DNA of 64,000 nt, taken from NCBI GenBank assembly GCA_031771865.1, contig JASISA010000010.1:372001-436000 (forward strand). Direction: 5' to 3'. The position numbers and the translations under genes were made by a program. Within the stretch, counting starts at the first letter, position 1; every line of letters begins with the position of its first letter. The notes beneath the pieces were generated by a model. That model did no database searches, was not told where the DNA came from, and saw nothing but the letters and a program-made list of their open reading frames with translations. Below, piece after piece: positions 45,872-56,073 of this stretch. This stretch comes from Nothophaeocryptopus gaeumannii. Taxonomy: Eukaryota > Ascomycota > Dothideomycetes > Mycosphaerellales > Mycosphaerellaceae.

Positions 45872-46533
45872 ATTCCAAAGATCATTCACACACCCAGCTT
45901 CTGGCCCTGCCAAATCTGCAGAGGCCACTCCCAATTCCGACACCAAAGTCGACCAGAAGGGTAAGCAACCTTGAGTTCTGGAGTCTTGATCGACCATATG
46001 TACTGACAGCGACAGACGTGGCAGTGGTGCAGAAGTACATTGTGCCACAGAAGAGCGCGGAGGCTGTCATTGCTACTCCAAAGCAGAACACCAAATCCCA
46101 ATTCAGCAGCGTCACGGCGCTCGGCGGTGCGCCTGCTCCCAAGAGCATCCCGACGCCAAAGAGCATCCCGACGCCCAAGAGCGCTCCAGCTCGCAGCGGC
46201 GCCCGCGCTACCAAGCGCCGTCCGGCCCACAAGAGCACGCCAGCTTCCAAGCACGTCGAGGCCCTCAAAATTGCGCCGGCTCCCCTCGCGGCCTGGAACC
46301 AAGCCCAATTCGACCTGCCCAAGCAGCACGCCGCCGAGATCGAGCGCCGTACCCTCGAGAAGCAAAACGCAACTCCCACTCCCGCTCCCGCTTCACAGCA
46401 CACATTCAGAGAGACTTTCCGCAAGAGGAAGGAGGGCGGATCCTGGAAAAAGCCCGAGTACGAGCTTACACCGTCCATGATGCGGCGGGATCTCGGGCTG
46501 TCGATGCACTGCCTGGTAAGGACGGAAAGATGA
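45872..46533 (+). CDS. Basic Pro/Lys/Ala-rich hypothetical protein (3' part, two exons)
   Basis: Exon 45872-45960 joins exon 46016-46533 over a 55-nt intron (GTAAGC donor, TACTGAC branch point, GACAG acceptor). The frame before the first exon is entered through another likely acceptor (GGGACAG), so the 5' end is missing from this model. The sequence is strongly basic and low-complexity: repeated 'PKSIPTPKS' units, then 'KRRPAHKSTPASK', and a C-terminal 'FRKRKEGGSWKKPEYEL'. This suggests a nucleic-acid-binding or nuclear protein, but no domain is recognised. The upstream exons would fall in the ~100-bp repeat array. Confidence 0.45.
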
Positions 46534-47244
46534 AGGTCGAGGAGGATGGCGGCAAGTTTGGACAAGCTTGCGGTCGAAGAGGAGGTTGGTTGTGATGATG
46601 ACTCGAAGAATGGGAAGGAATCGGGAGAGGCCCATCGCTCCATGTCAGAGTGAAGGTTGGGTGAGACACCATGGGATCGTGTAAGCCAAGTAAATGTTCA
46701 ATGTTCGCGGAGTCGATTACATATCCCGAGGTTAGCAGTGGCGACAGGAGATGGCAGACCAAGATGTGATACCCCGACTGCTGGGCGGTCGAGACTCTTG
46801 GTATGCCTTTCCAATCACATAGCTGTCGAGTGCCAAATTGAGAGACGACGCGCTTGTTGGTGTTCACAGCAAGTCATCCCTCTTTCCTCATCGCCTACTT
46901 ATACAATTACTCGCCCTCTTCTCCAACTGCCTCGGGCCCTTTCTCCGGCGCTGCTGTTGACTCCCGAAGTAAAAGTCACATGAAATTTCTCATGCTTCCT
47001 CTCAAGGTGATCCTCCGCACTGCCTCACTTCTCGCTGTATGAGCTATGGGATGCACATCGCACTCAAACGCTCTTCATTGGAGTTCAATCGCAGAGTCAA
47101 ACGGAGAGAAGATCAATCGCCCGCAGCTATTGGCATGAAAATCAGGTCGTCGTCGTCGTAGGGTATCTCACGCTCGGTATGCTTGGAGATCGCTCTCGGT
47201 AATGAGAAGAATCGCAGACAATGGCAGTACCCATCCTTCCTCAC
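46534..47244. other. Intergenic, ligase 3' side
   Basis: Convergent 3' ends of the basic-protein gene and the ligase. Nothing else is supported. Confidence 0.5.
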
Positions 47245-49968
47245 CTACTCATACAACTCCTCTCCCTCCTCTTCCACTACCTCGCCGTCCTTCTCAGGCG
47301 CCCTAGCCATCTGCTTACGGTACAGCTCGGCAAGGAATTCATTCGTGCTAGCCTCCTCAATACTCTTATCCTCCCTCACCTTCAAGAACCTCGGAAACCT
47401 CAGTGATAGCCCGCGGTCTTCGCTCACCAGTCCAATGGCGGCCGTATACGTCGGACTCAAGGTTACATCCGCAAAAACCATCTCCCAGACTTCCTGTGGC
47501 TCGAACCAAACTTCTGGCGATCCGGCGTACTCTACGTAGCTCGGCCTCGTTGACAACGTATTCTTGCCCACATTGACGCCTTCCTCATCCTCAAAATCCG
47601 GATCATATTTCGCGCGGTTGGCTTTGTAGAATGCATCTGTGAAGCCCGAAATGCACTTTGTAACGACTTCAAGGGTGCCATTTTCCGGGTTGCGACAAGC
47701 AAGGAGGATGGGCGACCACCAGGCGTTCTTACGACCTTGTCCATGCCAGCCGCCGACGGGTATGAGGTCGATGGTGTCGGTTTGTGTGTTGTAGTCCTTC
47801 TTGACTTTAAGCCAGGAGTCGAGACGTTTGTCGGGTTCGTAAGTTGAGAGTAGAGCTTTGCGACGGCCGCCTTTCTTCTCTTCGGGTTGCTCGTCCGGGG
47901 CGTCTTTCGAACCATTCAACTTGCCCTTCTTTCCCTTCCTTGTTTTGGACAGCGCTGGTTTGGGCTTTGTCTCTTCGACGGCTGGTTCCTCGTTTGCATC
48001 GATGTCCATTTCTGCCTGGAGTTCGGGGTTCGCGGCATTGTCCAAAACCTTCACCATGATGCCTTCGCACTTGATATCTGTAGCCTGTTTGAAGAACTCA
48101 CTGACAGTCTCGACATCTGCAGAAGTCGCATCTAGACTCCTCACCCATGAGAAGTGGTTTGGTATCTCGACGAACAAGCTTCGCAGCAGACTACGCCTCT
48201 CGCGGAAGGACCGACTGAGCAGCTCCTCGCCATTCAGGTACATGAGATCGAATGCGAACAAGCAAACGTCGACTTTGATCTCTTGAACAGTAACATCCTT
48301 GCGGGCGCGATTCGTCAAGATTTGGAAAGGTTTAAGATCACCGGTCTCGCGGTCCACAGCGACGACTTCTCCTTCCAAGATAAAGCTGCTGACACCATCG
48401 CCGCGGATCTTGGGAACCAGAGCGACAAGGTCAGGATACTTTTCTGTCATGACTTCGAGATGCCGAGAGAAGATGGTGACTTTCCCACTCTCGTCACAGT
48501 GGACTTGTGCGCGTTGTCCATCGTACTTGAATTCGCATGCGAAGTCGCGGCCTTGCAGCTTGGTGAGCATTTCGCCCAAGTCTCTCGTAATGCCACCCAA
48601 CATAGGTCGAAGAGGAATGTGCAGAGCAAGCCCGCAGCGTATGAGAAGTTCCTCACCAATGCCGACCTCAAGCAAAGTCGGGACCAGATCGTTGTAGTTC
48701 GGCCTTCGGGCAAAGCTAGCCTTCACCAGCTCCTCAGGATGAGAGTAGACTTCTGCGAGTTCTTGCTTGCTGAGCTTTCGCAGGTCAACCTGCGACTTCG
48801 TTGCGTACTCGGCGCCTGCTGGCTTTGACAGTAGAAACGCTCGCGACAAAGCGATGAGCATGGTCGTCTTGACAGCGCCTATGCGCAGGTGCTGCACAAG
48901 GGTACGAACAATATATCTGCTTTCCTCTGCACCTCGTGCATCTTGCAGCAGTCGTTCGACGATGCGCTGCTTGGCGTCTTGAGAGCCCTGTCCTTTGGCA
49001 TTCGCTATTTTGTGCAAGCTTTCATACACGCCTCTGATGGTCAGAGGCTTCGGCTTCCGCAGCGTGAAACTCTGCTTCTTCTTCGCTTCATAAGCCACAT
49101 CTCCAGCATCTCCGTGCTTATTGTAAAGAGTCTTGAGCGAAGAGTTGTCCAGGCCGCAGACCTTCTTCAGAGCCTTGGAGATGGCAGATCCGCCAAGACC
49201 AAGCTCAATGTCGATGTAGGGAGGTGAAATGGAGTTCGTCGCCAACCACACAGCCGGCAGGATGGAATCTGGGTCTCCTTCTATGAGTGTTCGTAAGAAG
49301 TTGACCAGCGTATCGACGGTCTTGATTCGGGAGGCTGTGCTGCCCACCAACACAAAACAATGTGTCAGAAGAGCGTACGTGCAGTTGCCGCCTTGTGCTT
49401 TCCGTTGCTCTTTCAGTTGAGGAAGGTACTTTTGCGGATCGAAGGTCAGAGGAGACTCGTCGAAAGGAATCTCGTACGAGATAGTGTCTTCGTCCGCTGT
49501 TGCTGATTGGAGTGACAGGGTGTTCTTCCTCCCCATTGCCGCGAAGACATTGTTGGCTTGCTTTGTGTCTCTCGGTACATCTTGCAGCGACTTCTCATCT
49601 TCCGGTTCGTCTTTTACAGGTGATAGGGAAGGTGCGTTTGCTGCCTTCTCAGAGTCCAAGTCCTCTGATCTGACCTCCCCACCCTCGGCACCCGACTCTC
49701 CAATTTGACGCTGTTGCCTCTCCTCTTCGTCCCATTGCGCCTGAAGCTTCCTGGCCAATTGCTCATCTGTCAACTCTCCTTGCGCATCGTCTTCCTTCAA
49801 ATGGACTGTTTCATCGCCAATCGGCGGAGGCGCATTCGCTGGATTCGCGTTTTTCTCTACTCCATTCTCCTGCTGTCTCTGCTTGCCGAAGAAGAAGTCA
49901 AGGCTTTTGCCAGGTTGGGCGGGCGACTGATGATCATTTTTCTTGCGCCTCTTATTAGGCGTACTCAT
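47245..49968 (-). CDS. CDC9: DNA ligase I, ATP-dependent (907 aa)
   Basis: Replicative ATP-dependent DNA ligase that seals Okazaki-fragment nicks and acts in excision repair, in the nucleus. Single exon, 907 residues. The N-terminus has a PIP-like segment 'KSLDFFFGK' for PCNA binding, then a long polar, acidic linker. The DNA-binding domain follows ('GLDNSSLKTLYNKHGDAGDVA', 'AKGQGSQDAKQRI'). The adenylation domain has motif I 'FKYDGQRAQ' with the AMP-accepting Lys481, 'FSRHLEVMTEKYPD', and 'ILEGEVVAVD'. An insertion rich in Lys/Glu ('KTRKGKKGKLNGSKDAPDEQ') separates it from the OB-fold part with 'LDSWLKVKKDY' and 'DLIPVGGWHGQGRK'. The acidic C-terminus ends 'EEEGEELYE'. All core motifs are intact. 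The symbol is that of the yeast orthologue. Confidence 0.95.
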   Translation of the reverse strand: MSTPNKRRKKNDHQSPAQPGKSLDFFFGKQRQQENGVEKNANPANAPPPIGDETVHLKEDDAQGELTDEQLARKLQAQWDEEERQQRQIGESGAEGGEVRSEDLDSEKAANAPSLSPVKDEPEDEKSLQDVPRDTKQANNVFAAMGRKNTLSLQSATADEDTISYEIPFDESPLTFDPQKYLPQLKEQRKAQGGNCTYALLTHCFVLVGSTASRIKTVDTLVNFLRTLIEGDPDSILPAVWLATNSISPPYIDIELGLGGSAISKALKKVCGLDNSSLKTLYNKHGDAGDVAYEAKKKQSFTLRKPKPLTIRGVYESLHKIANAKGQGSQDAKQRIVERLLQDARGAEESRYIVRTLVQHLRIGAVKTTMLIALSRAFLLSKPAGAEYATKSQVDLRKLSKQELAEVYSHPEELVKASFARRPNYNDLVPTLLEVGIGEELLIRCGLALHIPLRPMLGGITRDLGEMLTKLQGRDFACEFKYDGQRAQVHCDESGKVTIFSRHLEVMTEKYPDLVALVPKIRGDGVSSFILEGEVVAVDRETGDLKPFQILTNRARKDVTVQEIKVDVCLFAFDLMYLNGEELLSRSFRERRSLLRSLFVEIPNHFSWVRSLDATSADVETVSEFFKQATDIKCEGIMVKVLDNAANPELQAEMDIDANEEPAVEETKPKPALSKTRKGKKGKLNGSKDAPDEQPEEKKGGRRKALLSTYEPDKRLDSWLKVKKDYNTQTDTIDLIPVGGWHGQGRKNAWWSPILLACRNPENGTLEVVTKCISGFTDAFYKANRAKYDPDFEDEEGVNVGKNTLSTRPSYVEYAGSPEVWFEPQEVWEMVFADVTLSPTYTAAIGLVSEDRGLSLRFPRFLKVREDKSIEEASTNEFLAELYRKQMARAPEKDGEVVEEEGEELYE

Positions 49969-50527
49969 ATTGAGAGATTACATCTTCAGTTTGTAGTGGA
50001 AGTTGAGTCGCGAAGATGGAGGACGCGACGTGAGATCAATGCCGTCATCGCTCCGCGAAGATTGATGCCTGAGGATATCATTTTGTCTCTGGCGGTTTCA
50101 CTTTTGGGTCAGTAAGATACATGTGTTGTCTCAGCATTTTGCGGGAGAGCACGACCATAGATAGGCATCATAGGATTGGAAGAGCTGAGTAGGAAGAAAT
50201 CGATCAGCCCAAACAGGGCGTTCTGTTTGTCATTTCATGTCATGCCTCCGTCGATGCTAGACAGCGATGCTCGCCTGCGGACTTCTAGGCTGTCCTAGAG
50301 CCTCGACTGACGCAACCAAGACGCTCAACCCCCATGACCGTCTGCTTGTCGACTGCCGCCCTTGGCGCCGAAAACGCCAATGCTATGCTGTCAGCAATCG
50401 CTTTTGCAGACCTTCACGCCTGTCTTCTCCGGAGCGGAACGCCGTCCTTAGCGAGTGCTCCTCTCCTCTTTCCTCCCCAGACGCAGTGCAATATAGTTCT
50501 GATTAATCAGCCAAGCTCTTCTTCCGC
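49969..50527. other. Intergenic between ligase 5' and eIF3e 3' ends
   Basis: Holds the ligase promoter and eIF3e 3' UTR. Plus-strand frames here are not supported. Confidence 0.5.
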
Positions 50528-51862
50528 TCACTTCGCTACCGCTGCAGACAGGACCTGTGTCCTGAAGAAGCCACCCTTCGTCCGCTCGATCACCTGCTGG
50601 TATACGCTGACTGGCGGGTGGTTCATGACGACCGTACCGGCCTTGTAGTCGATCTTGGCATCGACCCGGGTGTCACGAATGAGGTTAACGATCCATTTCT
50701 CGCCCTCGTCATCAGAAAGACCAAGACGCATGGAGAGGTCCTTAATATCGATGCGCTGGTGGATCTTGCAGTAGGACTCAGAGATGAGATGCCGAGCGGC
50801 GTCAAGGAAGGCATCAGATGCAGCAGCAAGGAAGAAGTCGGCGCGGAGAATCTCATCAGCCTCGAGCAGTCTCTTCTGAGCCTCCTCGAAGTCAAAGTCC
50901 ACGTAGAGTGCCTTGACGAAGCTCGTGACTGGATCGTTGTACTCGTATTGCTCCTGTCTCACAATGCGCACGAGATCCTTCAGCTGCTTCTGGTAGTTGC
51001 CGTAGATGAAGTTGTTCTTGCTGCCCGGTCGGTTGCGGTTCGTGATGACAGCAGCAGCGAGATATCGGAGGACCCAGGGGCACGAGGTCTGGATTGTGTT
51101 GATGTAGGTGGGAGAGAAGAAGAGCTCGGTCAGCTGCTCACGGGCGGGGTCATGGTTGAAGAAGGGGAAGAGTGACCAGTGGATCAGCCATGTGCGGTGC
51201 TGCAGTTGTGCGAGCGGGTTGTTGAACAGACGTGTGTCGATGCTCTCCTTGATCTTCATGACCTCCTCCATGGCGCTCTCCCAGTTGACGTTCAAGATAT
51301 CGCATGCCAGCTTGCCCCATGTCGCCGCTGCGACCTTGTCGTTGTCGGTGGACAGAATGCGGTATTGGTACAGCAGATCGCCAGCGTTGCCATAGTCGCC
51401 GTAGGAGTATGCGAACATGCCGAAGTCGTACAGCTGGTCCACCATCTGCTGAGTCACGCCGTGATTCTCCTTCAAATAGTTCATGTTGCTGTTCTTGTCG
51501 CTTCTCAGGTTGTTGATGACATCCGCATCTCCAAGCAGGTTCTGGATCTTCTCCGTCTCCTCCTCGAATATCCGCTTCCTCTCCAGAACTTCTTCCTTCT
51601 TCTTGCCAAATTCCTGCGGCCGCTCGTCCAGGTTGTTCAAGTTGGCGTAGAGATCGCCAACGAAGTCGGACATGTTGGTCTCTTTGAGGAGCGCATATTT
51701 CATGCGCGTAATATCGGTGATGTCCTGGTCTTCGGGTGTGGACTCTTCCGCAAAGTTGAGCAGTGGGAAGACGAGGTGACGGTCGAGTTGCGGGATGAGT
51801 TTGGGGAGGAGGCTGTATTCGGCGACGATGTCCTGAGCGGACCCGTTCTGCGCGTCGGCCAT
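50528..51862 (-). CDS. INT6: Eukaryotic translation initiation factor 3 subunit E (444 aa)
   Basis: PCI-domain subunit of eIF3, which helps assemble the 43S preinitiation complex in the cytoplasm. Single exon. I start at the ATG 51860-51862 (protein 'MADAQNGSAQDIVAEY'), because the 65 in-frame residues upstream are Cys/Pro-rich and unlike the family. Characteristic blocks: 'LIPQLDRHLVFPLLNF', 'LLKETNMSDFVGDLY', 'ERKRIFEEETEKIQNLL', 'YDFGMFAYSYGDYGNA' (helical repeats), 'LIHWSLFPFFNHD', and a C-terminal PCI/winged-helix part with 'DIKDLSMRLGLSDDEGEKWIVNLIRD'. Length matches fungal eIF3e. Divergent from mL49 with 195 bp between start codons. Confidence 0.95.
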   Translation of the reverse strand: MADAQNGSAQDIVAEYSLLPKLIPQLDRHLVFPLLNFAEESTPEDQDITDITRMKYALLKETNMSDFVGDLYANLNNLDERPQEFGKKKEEVLERKRIFEEETEKIQNLLGDADVINNLRSDKNSNMNYLKENHGVTQQMVDQLYDFGMFAYSYGDYGNAGDLLYQYRILSTDNDKVAAATWGKLACDILNVNWESAMEEVMKIKESIDTRLFNNPLAQLQHRTWLIHWSLFPFFNHDPAREQLTELFFSPTYINTIQTSCPWVLRYLAAAVITNRNRPGSKNNFIYGNYQKQLKDLVRIVRQEQYEYNDPVTSFVKALYVDFDFEEAQKRLLEADEILRADFFLAAASDAFLDAARHLISESYCKIHQRIDIKDLSMRLGLSDDEGEKWIVNLIRDTRVDAKIDYKAGTVVMNHPPVSVYQQVIERTKGGFFRTQVLSAAVAK

Positions 51863-52057
51863 GATTGCGGTGGGCGGTGGTGGAGAGGGCGGTGGTGTGG
51901 ATATCGTTGTCGTCGCGGGCGCCGCTTTGAAGTGGGGAGTCGCAAATCGCTGCCAAGACTTCCGACGCCGACCGCCGATCTTCGACTTCAAGCTTTCAGG
52001 GAGTCTTCGCTTGCAACAGCAGCAAGCAACAGGCAAACATTCACTTACTGACTGCAC
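51863..52057. promoter_or_regulatory. Bidirectional promoter, eIF3e / mL49
   Basis: Only 195 bp separate the divergent start codons of a cytosolic translation factor and a mitochondrial ribosomal protein, so the promoter must be shared or overlapping. I see no TATA box. The extent is inferred from the start codons, not mapped. Confidence 0.6.
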
Positions 52058-52723
52058 ATGATGACCGCATCAGCACCGATAATGCTCTCTCTACGGCCAT
52101 TGAGCCTGCCGCGACCATCGACCGTGCGACGGTTCCTACGCTTCTCCACACGCGCGCCGTGCAGAGCAGCGGCAGCAACATCACAACCTAAAGAAGGTAC
52201 ATCAAGATGAAGAGTCCAGGCAATCGACCATATTTTGACTTCACTCTCAGACCGCAACCTCGTAGCCTCACGAACAGCCCCCGAATCATACCCTCCCAAA
52301 TCCATGTGGTCCAAACCCCGTCCCAAAGAATCACGCGCATCCCGTCGAACAGCACACCCAACAAAAGAGCGCCATTACCCAACCCGTCGACCCTCCCACC
52401 ACCAACCCAAAATGCCCAGACTCATTCCGCAACCCGTCGAACCGCTCCCAGAAGCAGAAAGTGCGCCGAATCTCGCATACTTTGTGAACCGATCAGCGTA
52501 CAACTCGCTTCCGATATACAATTTGACGAAGAATGGAGGGAATCTGAAGATGACGAGGGTGAAGGGAATTGATGGTGATAAAAGCAAACTTAGGGATGAT
52601 GTGAAGAAGGCTTTGGGGATTGGTGCGCAATTGTTGTCGATTAATCCGACGACTGGACATTTGAATATCAAGGGGACGTACAAGTTGCAGATAGATAGGT
52701 TTTTGAGGGAGAGGAGGTTTTAG
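52058..52723 (+). CDS. IMG2: Mitochondrial large ribosomal subunit protein mL49 (203 aa)
   Basis: Component of the mitochondrial 54S large ribosomal subunit. Two exons, 52058-52196 and 52251-52723, with a 54-nt intron; phases fit. The N-terminus is rich in Arg, Ser and Leu without acidic residues ('LSLPRPSTVRRFLRFSTRAP'), a good mitochondrial targeting sequence with a likely cleavage region near residue 35. The C-terminal domain carries the Img2/mL49 pattern: 'YFVNRSAYNSLPIYNLTKNGGNLKM' split here as 'YFVNR', 'LPIYNL' and 'GGNLKMTRVKGIDGD', then 'ALGIG', and a final 'GHLNIKG..RFLRERRF'. The start could be either of two adjacent ATGs at 52058 and 52061. Confidence 0.9.
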
Positions 52724-52974
52724 GATACAACATGAGGACTCTGGAGATATACGTATACAACGGCTGGGTGAGGATGGCATCTGAAAGGCTGGTATGCATC
52801 ATACGAGTTCGGCAGGAAGCTGATCAGCACGTATTGCAAAAGGCTTCGAGAGATCTGCCGACCAAACTCTGAAATCTCTAGGAAAGGCTTCCCAATGCAT
52901 CAGCCATCACACACCTGCATTCTCCGTAGAATGACTCAGTTATTACCAACACGCCCAGCAGCTCCAGCACGCTA

Positions 52975-53610
52975 TCAGCTGCAGTCACGCGATTCCTTCC
53001 AACGCCGAGTTCTTTCCATCCATACAAATCCGATCGACCGATCATCGAGGTCGTTCAGCTTCTTACTGAACTTGCTCATGAAGCCATGCGACCAACCACC
53101 GAACTTATCCAGGTCGCGCGTGAGAGCCTCCAAGGCTGGCTCTGCCTCCTCCATGGTATTCTCATCGCGTGGCGGCGGAGTCCACTCTTCTCCTAGGAGC
53201 AAGATGCCTTCAATGTCCTCGTTTGGAAAACCCCAATCAGCCTCCCACTTGCCAGACTGCTTGTATTTACGCAAACGAGCGTGCAGAAAGTCGTTGACGT
53301 AGACCCCCACATTCTTGAGCTTGCCGCAGATGTCGCTTGGACAGGGGCAGCAGCGTGGTTTAATCCCTTTGCCGGCAAGGTCACGCGGAAAAGAGTCCGT
53401 GCGCTGCATGAAACGTTGGCCAAAGAAGGAAGAAACGACACATCGATCTCGAGCACAACCTGCAGTTATATCTCCTTACTCAAACCATGTGCCAAGTGAT
53501 CAATCTCCTGTTCGTTGGAGACCGAGATCGCCTTAGGCCAAGAAGGATCAAGTACTCCCCTAATAACCTCATCTTCATCAACATGCCTCCTCTGGTGCGA
53601 GTTCGGTCAT
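52975..53610 (-). pseudogene. Small hypothetical gene split by two apparent frameshifts
   Basis: The C-terminal frame (52975-53409 and back to about 53470) has coherent sequence ('SFFGQRFMQRTDSFP', 'GKLKNVGVYVNDFLHARL', 'GFPNEDIEGILLLGEEW'). Just upstream another frame continues sensibly ('DEDEVIRGVLDPSWPK', 'EQEIDHLAHGL'), and before that a third ('MTELAPEEA') from an ATG at 53608-53610. The joins near 53475 and 53587 need one-base shifts and have no acceptable GT..AG introns. I therefore call it a broken gene, or a sequence error. A purely intact 144-aa model from 53409 remains possible. Family unknown; Cys-containing segment 'RCCPCPSDIC' noted. Confidence 0.45.
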
Positions 53611-53944
53611 GTTGCTTTGATGTTGTTGATGGAAGATGTGTTAGGGGCACCACGTTAGAAGATGCAGATTGGGGGTGTTCTATGGCCACAGTAGCGATCT
53701 TTATAGGTATGACGAATTTAGTTTTCAAACTGATGTGCATTCCTTCTCGTAAAGTGAGTCAAGCGCTTGTCCGGAGTATGATTACCTTTTCCAAGGTTGA
53801 GCTTGGTTCTAAGACCAAAAGTATTGCGAACTGCACCAAGACCGCTTTTGCTTTCCTACTGTCTCCTTTTGTTGATCTTGCCGCAATATCTGCATCACCT
53901 TTTGTTGCTCTTAGGCGGTGATGAACATTCTGACTTTCGATCTC

Positions 53945-55089
53945 TTATGAAGCTTCATTTGCAGCTCGGGAGTCTTTCCACTGTTGGAAGCTTGGAATCG
54001 GCTGCCCGTCCTCGTGTGCTGTTTCAATGTTAGCAAGGTCCCATCCTACGCAGAACTTCGAGACTTACCTTGTCGCTTCGCGTCGATGTAGTCTCGCAGT
54101 ATCTCGTATGCTTCGTCGTCCGATGATTCGCCTTCAAATTCGAATGGATTGAAGGGCTCTGGCACTTTGAGAGTCGCGAGATCATTCCGGCGGAGCTTGA
54201 TCTTTCCGCTGAATGTGATTGAGGGCTGAACTTCGCCGGTTCGCTCATCATGAAGATATAGAATAGCGAACGGACAATGAAGATGCTCGGACCAGATCTG
54301 TGTGGCTGCATCGTGAAGTTCACCAAAGGTCAAACCTTTCTCGTTGATGAGGATTTGCGTGGGTGGGGCAGGGGTATCGGTGCCTTGATGGTATTGAAGC
54401 GCACAGCACGAAGCTCGTGCTTCCAGCCTGGTAATGGCCGGGTTTTGAGATAATAGGATCTTACGGTGCAAGGAACCTATGGTCCGCGGGCGTGGCTCTT
54501 GCTTAGAACCGTGAACGCATATGACCTCAGCATTTCCCTCAGCAAGGCTACCGTGGTGCTTAGAGCCGTCGAGGGGTGATGCTCTCCAGTTCCACTCGAT
54601 GATAGAGGGTATCAAGTAGTTATAGATCTCGGGGAACCGAAAGGTACCATCTGGCGATTCCGGGAGCAAGCCGGCAACCTGCTGTAGGTGAACAGACGAA
54701 TCGACGGTCGCTCGCCAAACGCGACTGACTGAACGAGCGCGAATGATCTGGACAGCACCAAGGTCCTCGGTGATCTTTTCCAGGAGCTCTGGAATGTTGA
54801 AGACTCTGCTAGACACTTGCGGAGCACGATCTGAGCAGTACATATTGTGATGGTAGCCTGGAATGAGAATCTGTGTGCAATCATCGATGTCGGCGCAAGT
54901 GGCCTGCGCCGACTCGAGGCCGCGCTTAAGAGCCTCTGCATGAATGGCGCCGGTCTTAGCCATGTCGAGTAAGCCGTTGATGGTGGTGTTGAGGTGGTGT
55001 TTTTGTTTGATGATATTGCTGCGAGCTGCTTCGAACTGAAGCTCCTCACGACGGACTCTTTCTTCGTCCTCTTTGCTAGGTTCCTCCAT
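53945..55089 (-). CDS. F-box-like protein (364 aa, two exons)
   Basis: Exon 54069-55089 joins exon 53945-54018 through a 50-nt intron (GTAAGT donor, AACAG acceptor). Without the join the protein would end in a short unrelated tail. After an N-terminal acidic/basic coiled-coil region ('EDEERVRREELQFEAARSN'), residues around 95-140 carry an F-box-like motif: 'VFNIPELLEKITEDL' then 'IRARSVSRVWRATVDSS', the pattern of fungal F-box proteins that recruit substrates to SCF ubiquitin ligases through Skp1. The C-terminal half is lineage-specific with a 'FEGESSDDEAYEILRDYID' segment. No substrate-binding repeats are recognisable. The F-box call is from pattern only. Confidence 0.7.
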
Positions 55090-56073
55090 TTCGCCGGCCG
55101 CTTCAGGTTGTGTTCAAAGGTGACTTGTGCTGAAGGTGATGATGTGTTATGTTGTGTTTTGAGGTGTCGCGGCGAAGCGCTGGATTGAAGCGCATACCAG
55201 ATGAAAACCATGCGGCCGCAAAAAAGTGGATAAAACGCTTGGACCATCTGAAGCCTTTTCACATGGAATGGTCCGCACCTGCAATGTGGTTGCGACCGAC
55301 ACATCACAATGGCTTTCAGATGTCAATTCAATGTGTCTGGGTAAGCTCGAATTCTCTTGGATGTGAGAGCTCTCAGCCATTGGCAGGGTTTGCTCCCGCT
55401 CGCCAAACGGTCAATGGCCCGTGTGATCCTCCTGTCCCACGTTGCAAGATTCCATTATTGTACACGACGCAGGAACAAGCAGCAGAAAGTGTACCAATCT
55501 TCGAGACCCGTCGCGGCACCAAACGAGGATGTTCTTTTCGCAGTTCTGGGCAAGTTCTCCATAGTGCTTTTGGCTCGTATTCGTCGCAGCAGCGAGAGGG
55601 GATGTCCTTTTTGTAGTTCTGGCATTACGGCTTCTCCCTGGGGCAATGACTGTGCCACCAAGGCTATGATGTGTGCCTCTCGATTGGTTAGTATGAGCAG
55701 TAAATTGGAAGTACATGTGCTTCCACCTGGTGAAGATTCTATGTGAAGCGAGCTACAATCATCCAAATATGTGACCACCGGAGTGGGTCGGCTGCAGCGA
55801 GATCTTCCGAGCACGGTGGGCCCAACAGCTTCATTAGCCGCCGCAGTCTTTAAGGATATGAGACCAAATACAGGCGTGCAGTGGCGACTTCAGCTTCTCC
55901 CAACCATGGTGGTTTGGCGGACTCAAGTTCCAATGTGTGCATTTCTTCGCGCTGTCGCTTTACAGATGGATGGCATTTTGTAGTGATGCGGTATTAGGTC
56001 GAATCTGGCCTTTCGATCAATTCTACTTGGCTTCATTTTGAACAAAAGCATTACGATGCTTCGTTCACGTAAA
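55090..56073. other. Intergenic, no gene seen
   Basis: Short frames on both strands without domain-like sequence. The left part should hold the F-box gene promoter. Confidence 0.5.

Noticed and set aside
48154..48828. 224-codon plus-strand frame
   Set aside because: Antisense shadow of DNA ligase I.
50618..52051. Plus-strand frames of 185 and 290 codons
   Set aside because: Antisense shadows of eIF3e; the minus strand carries the conserved PCI protein.
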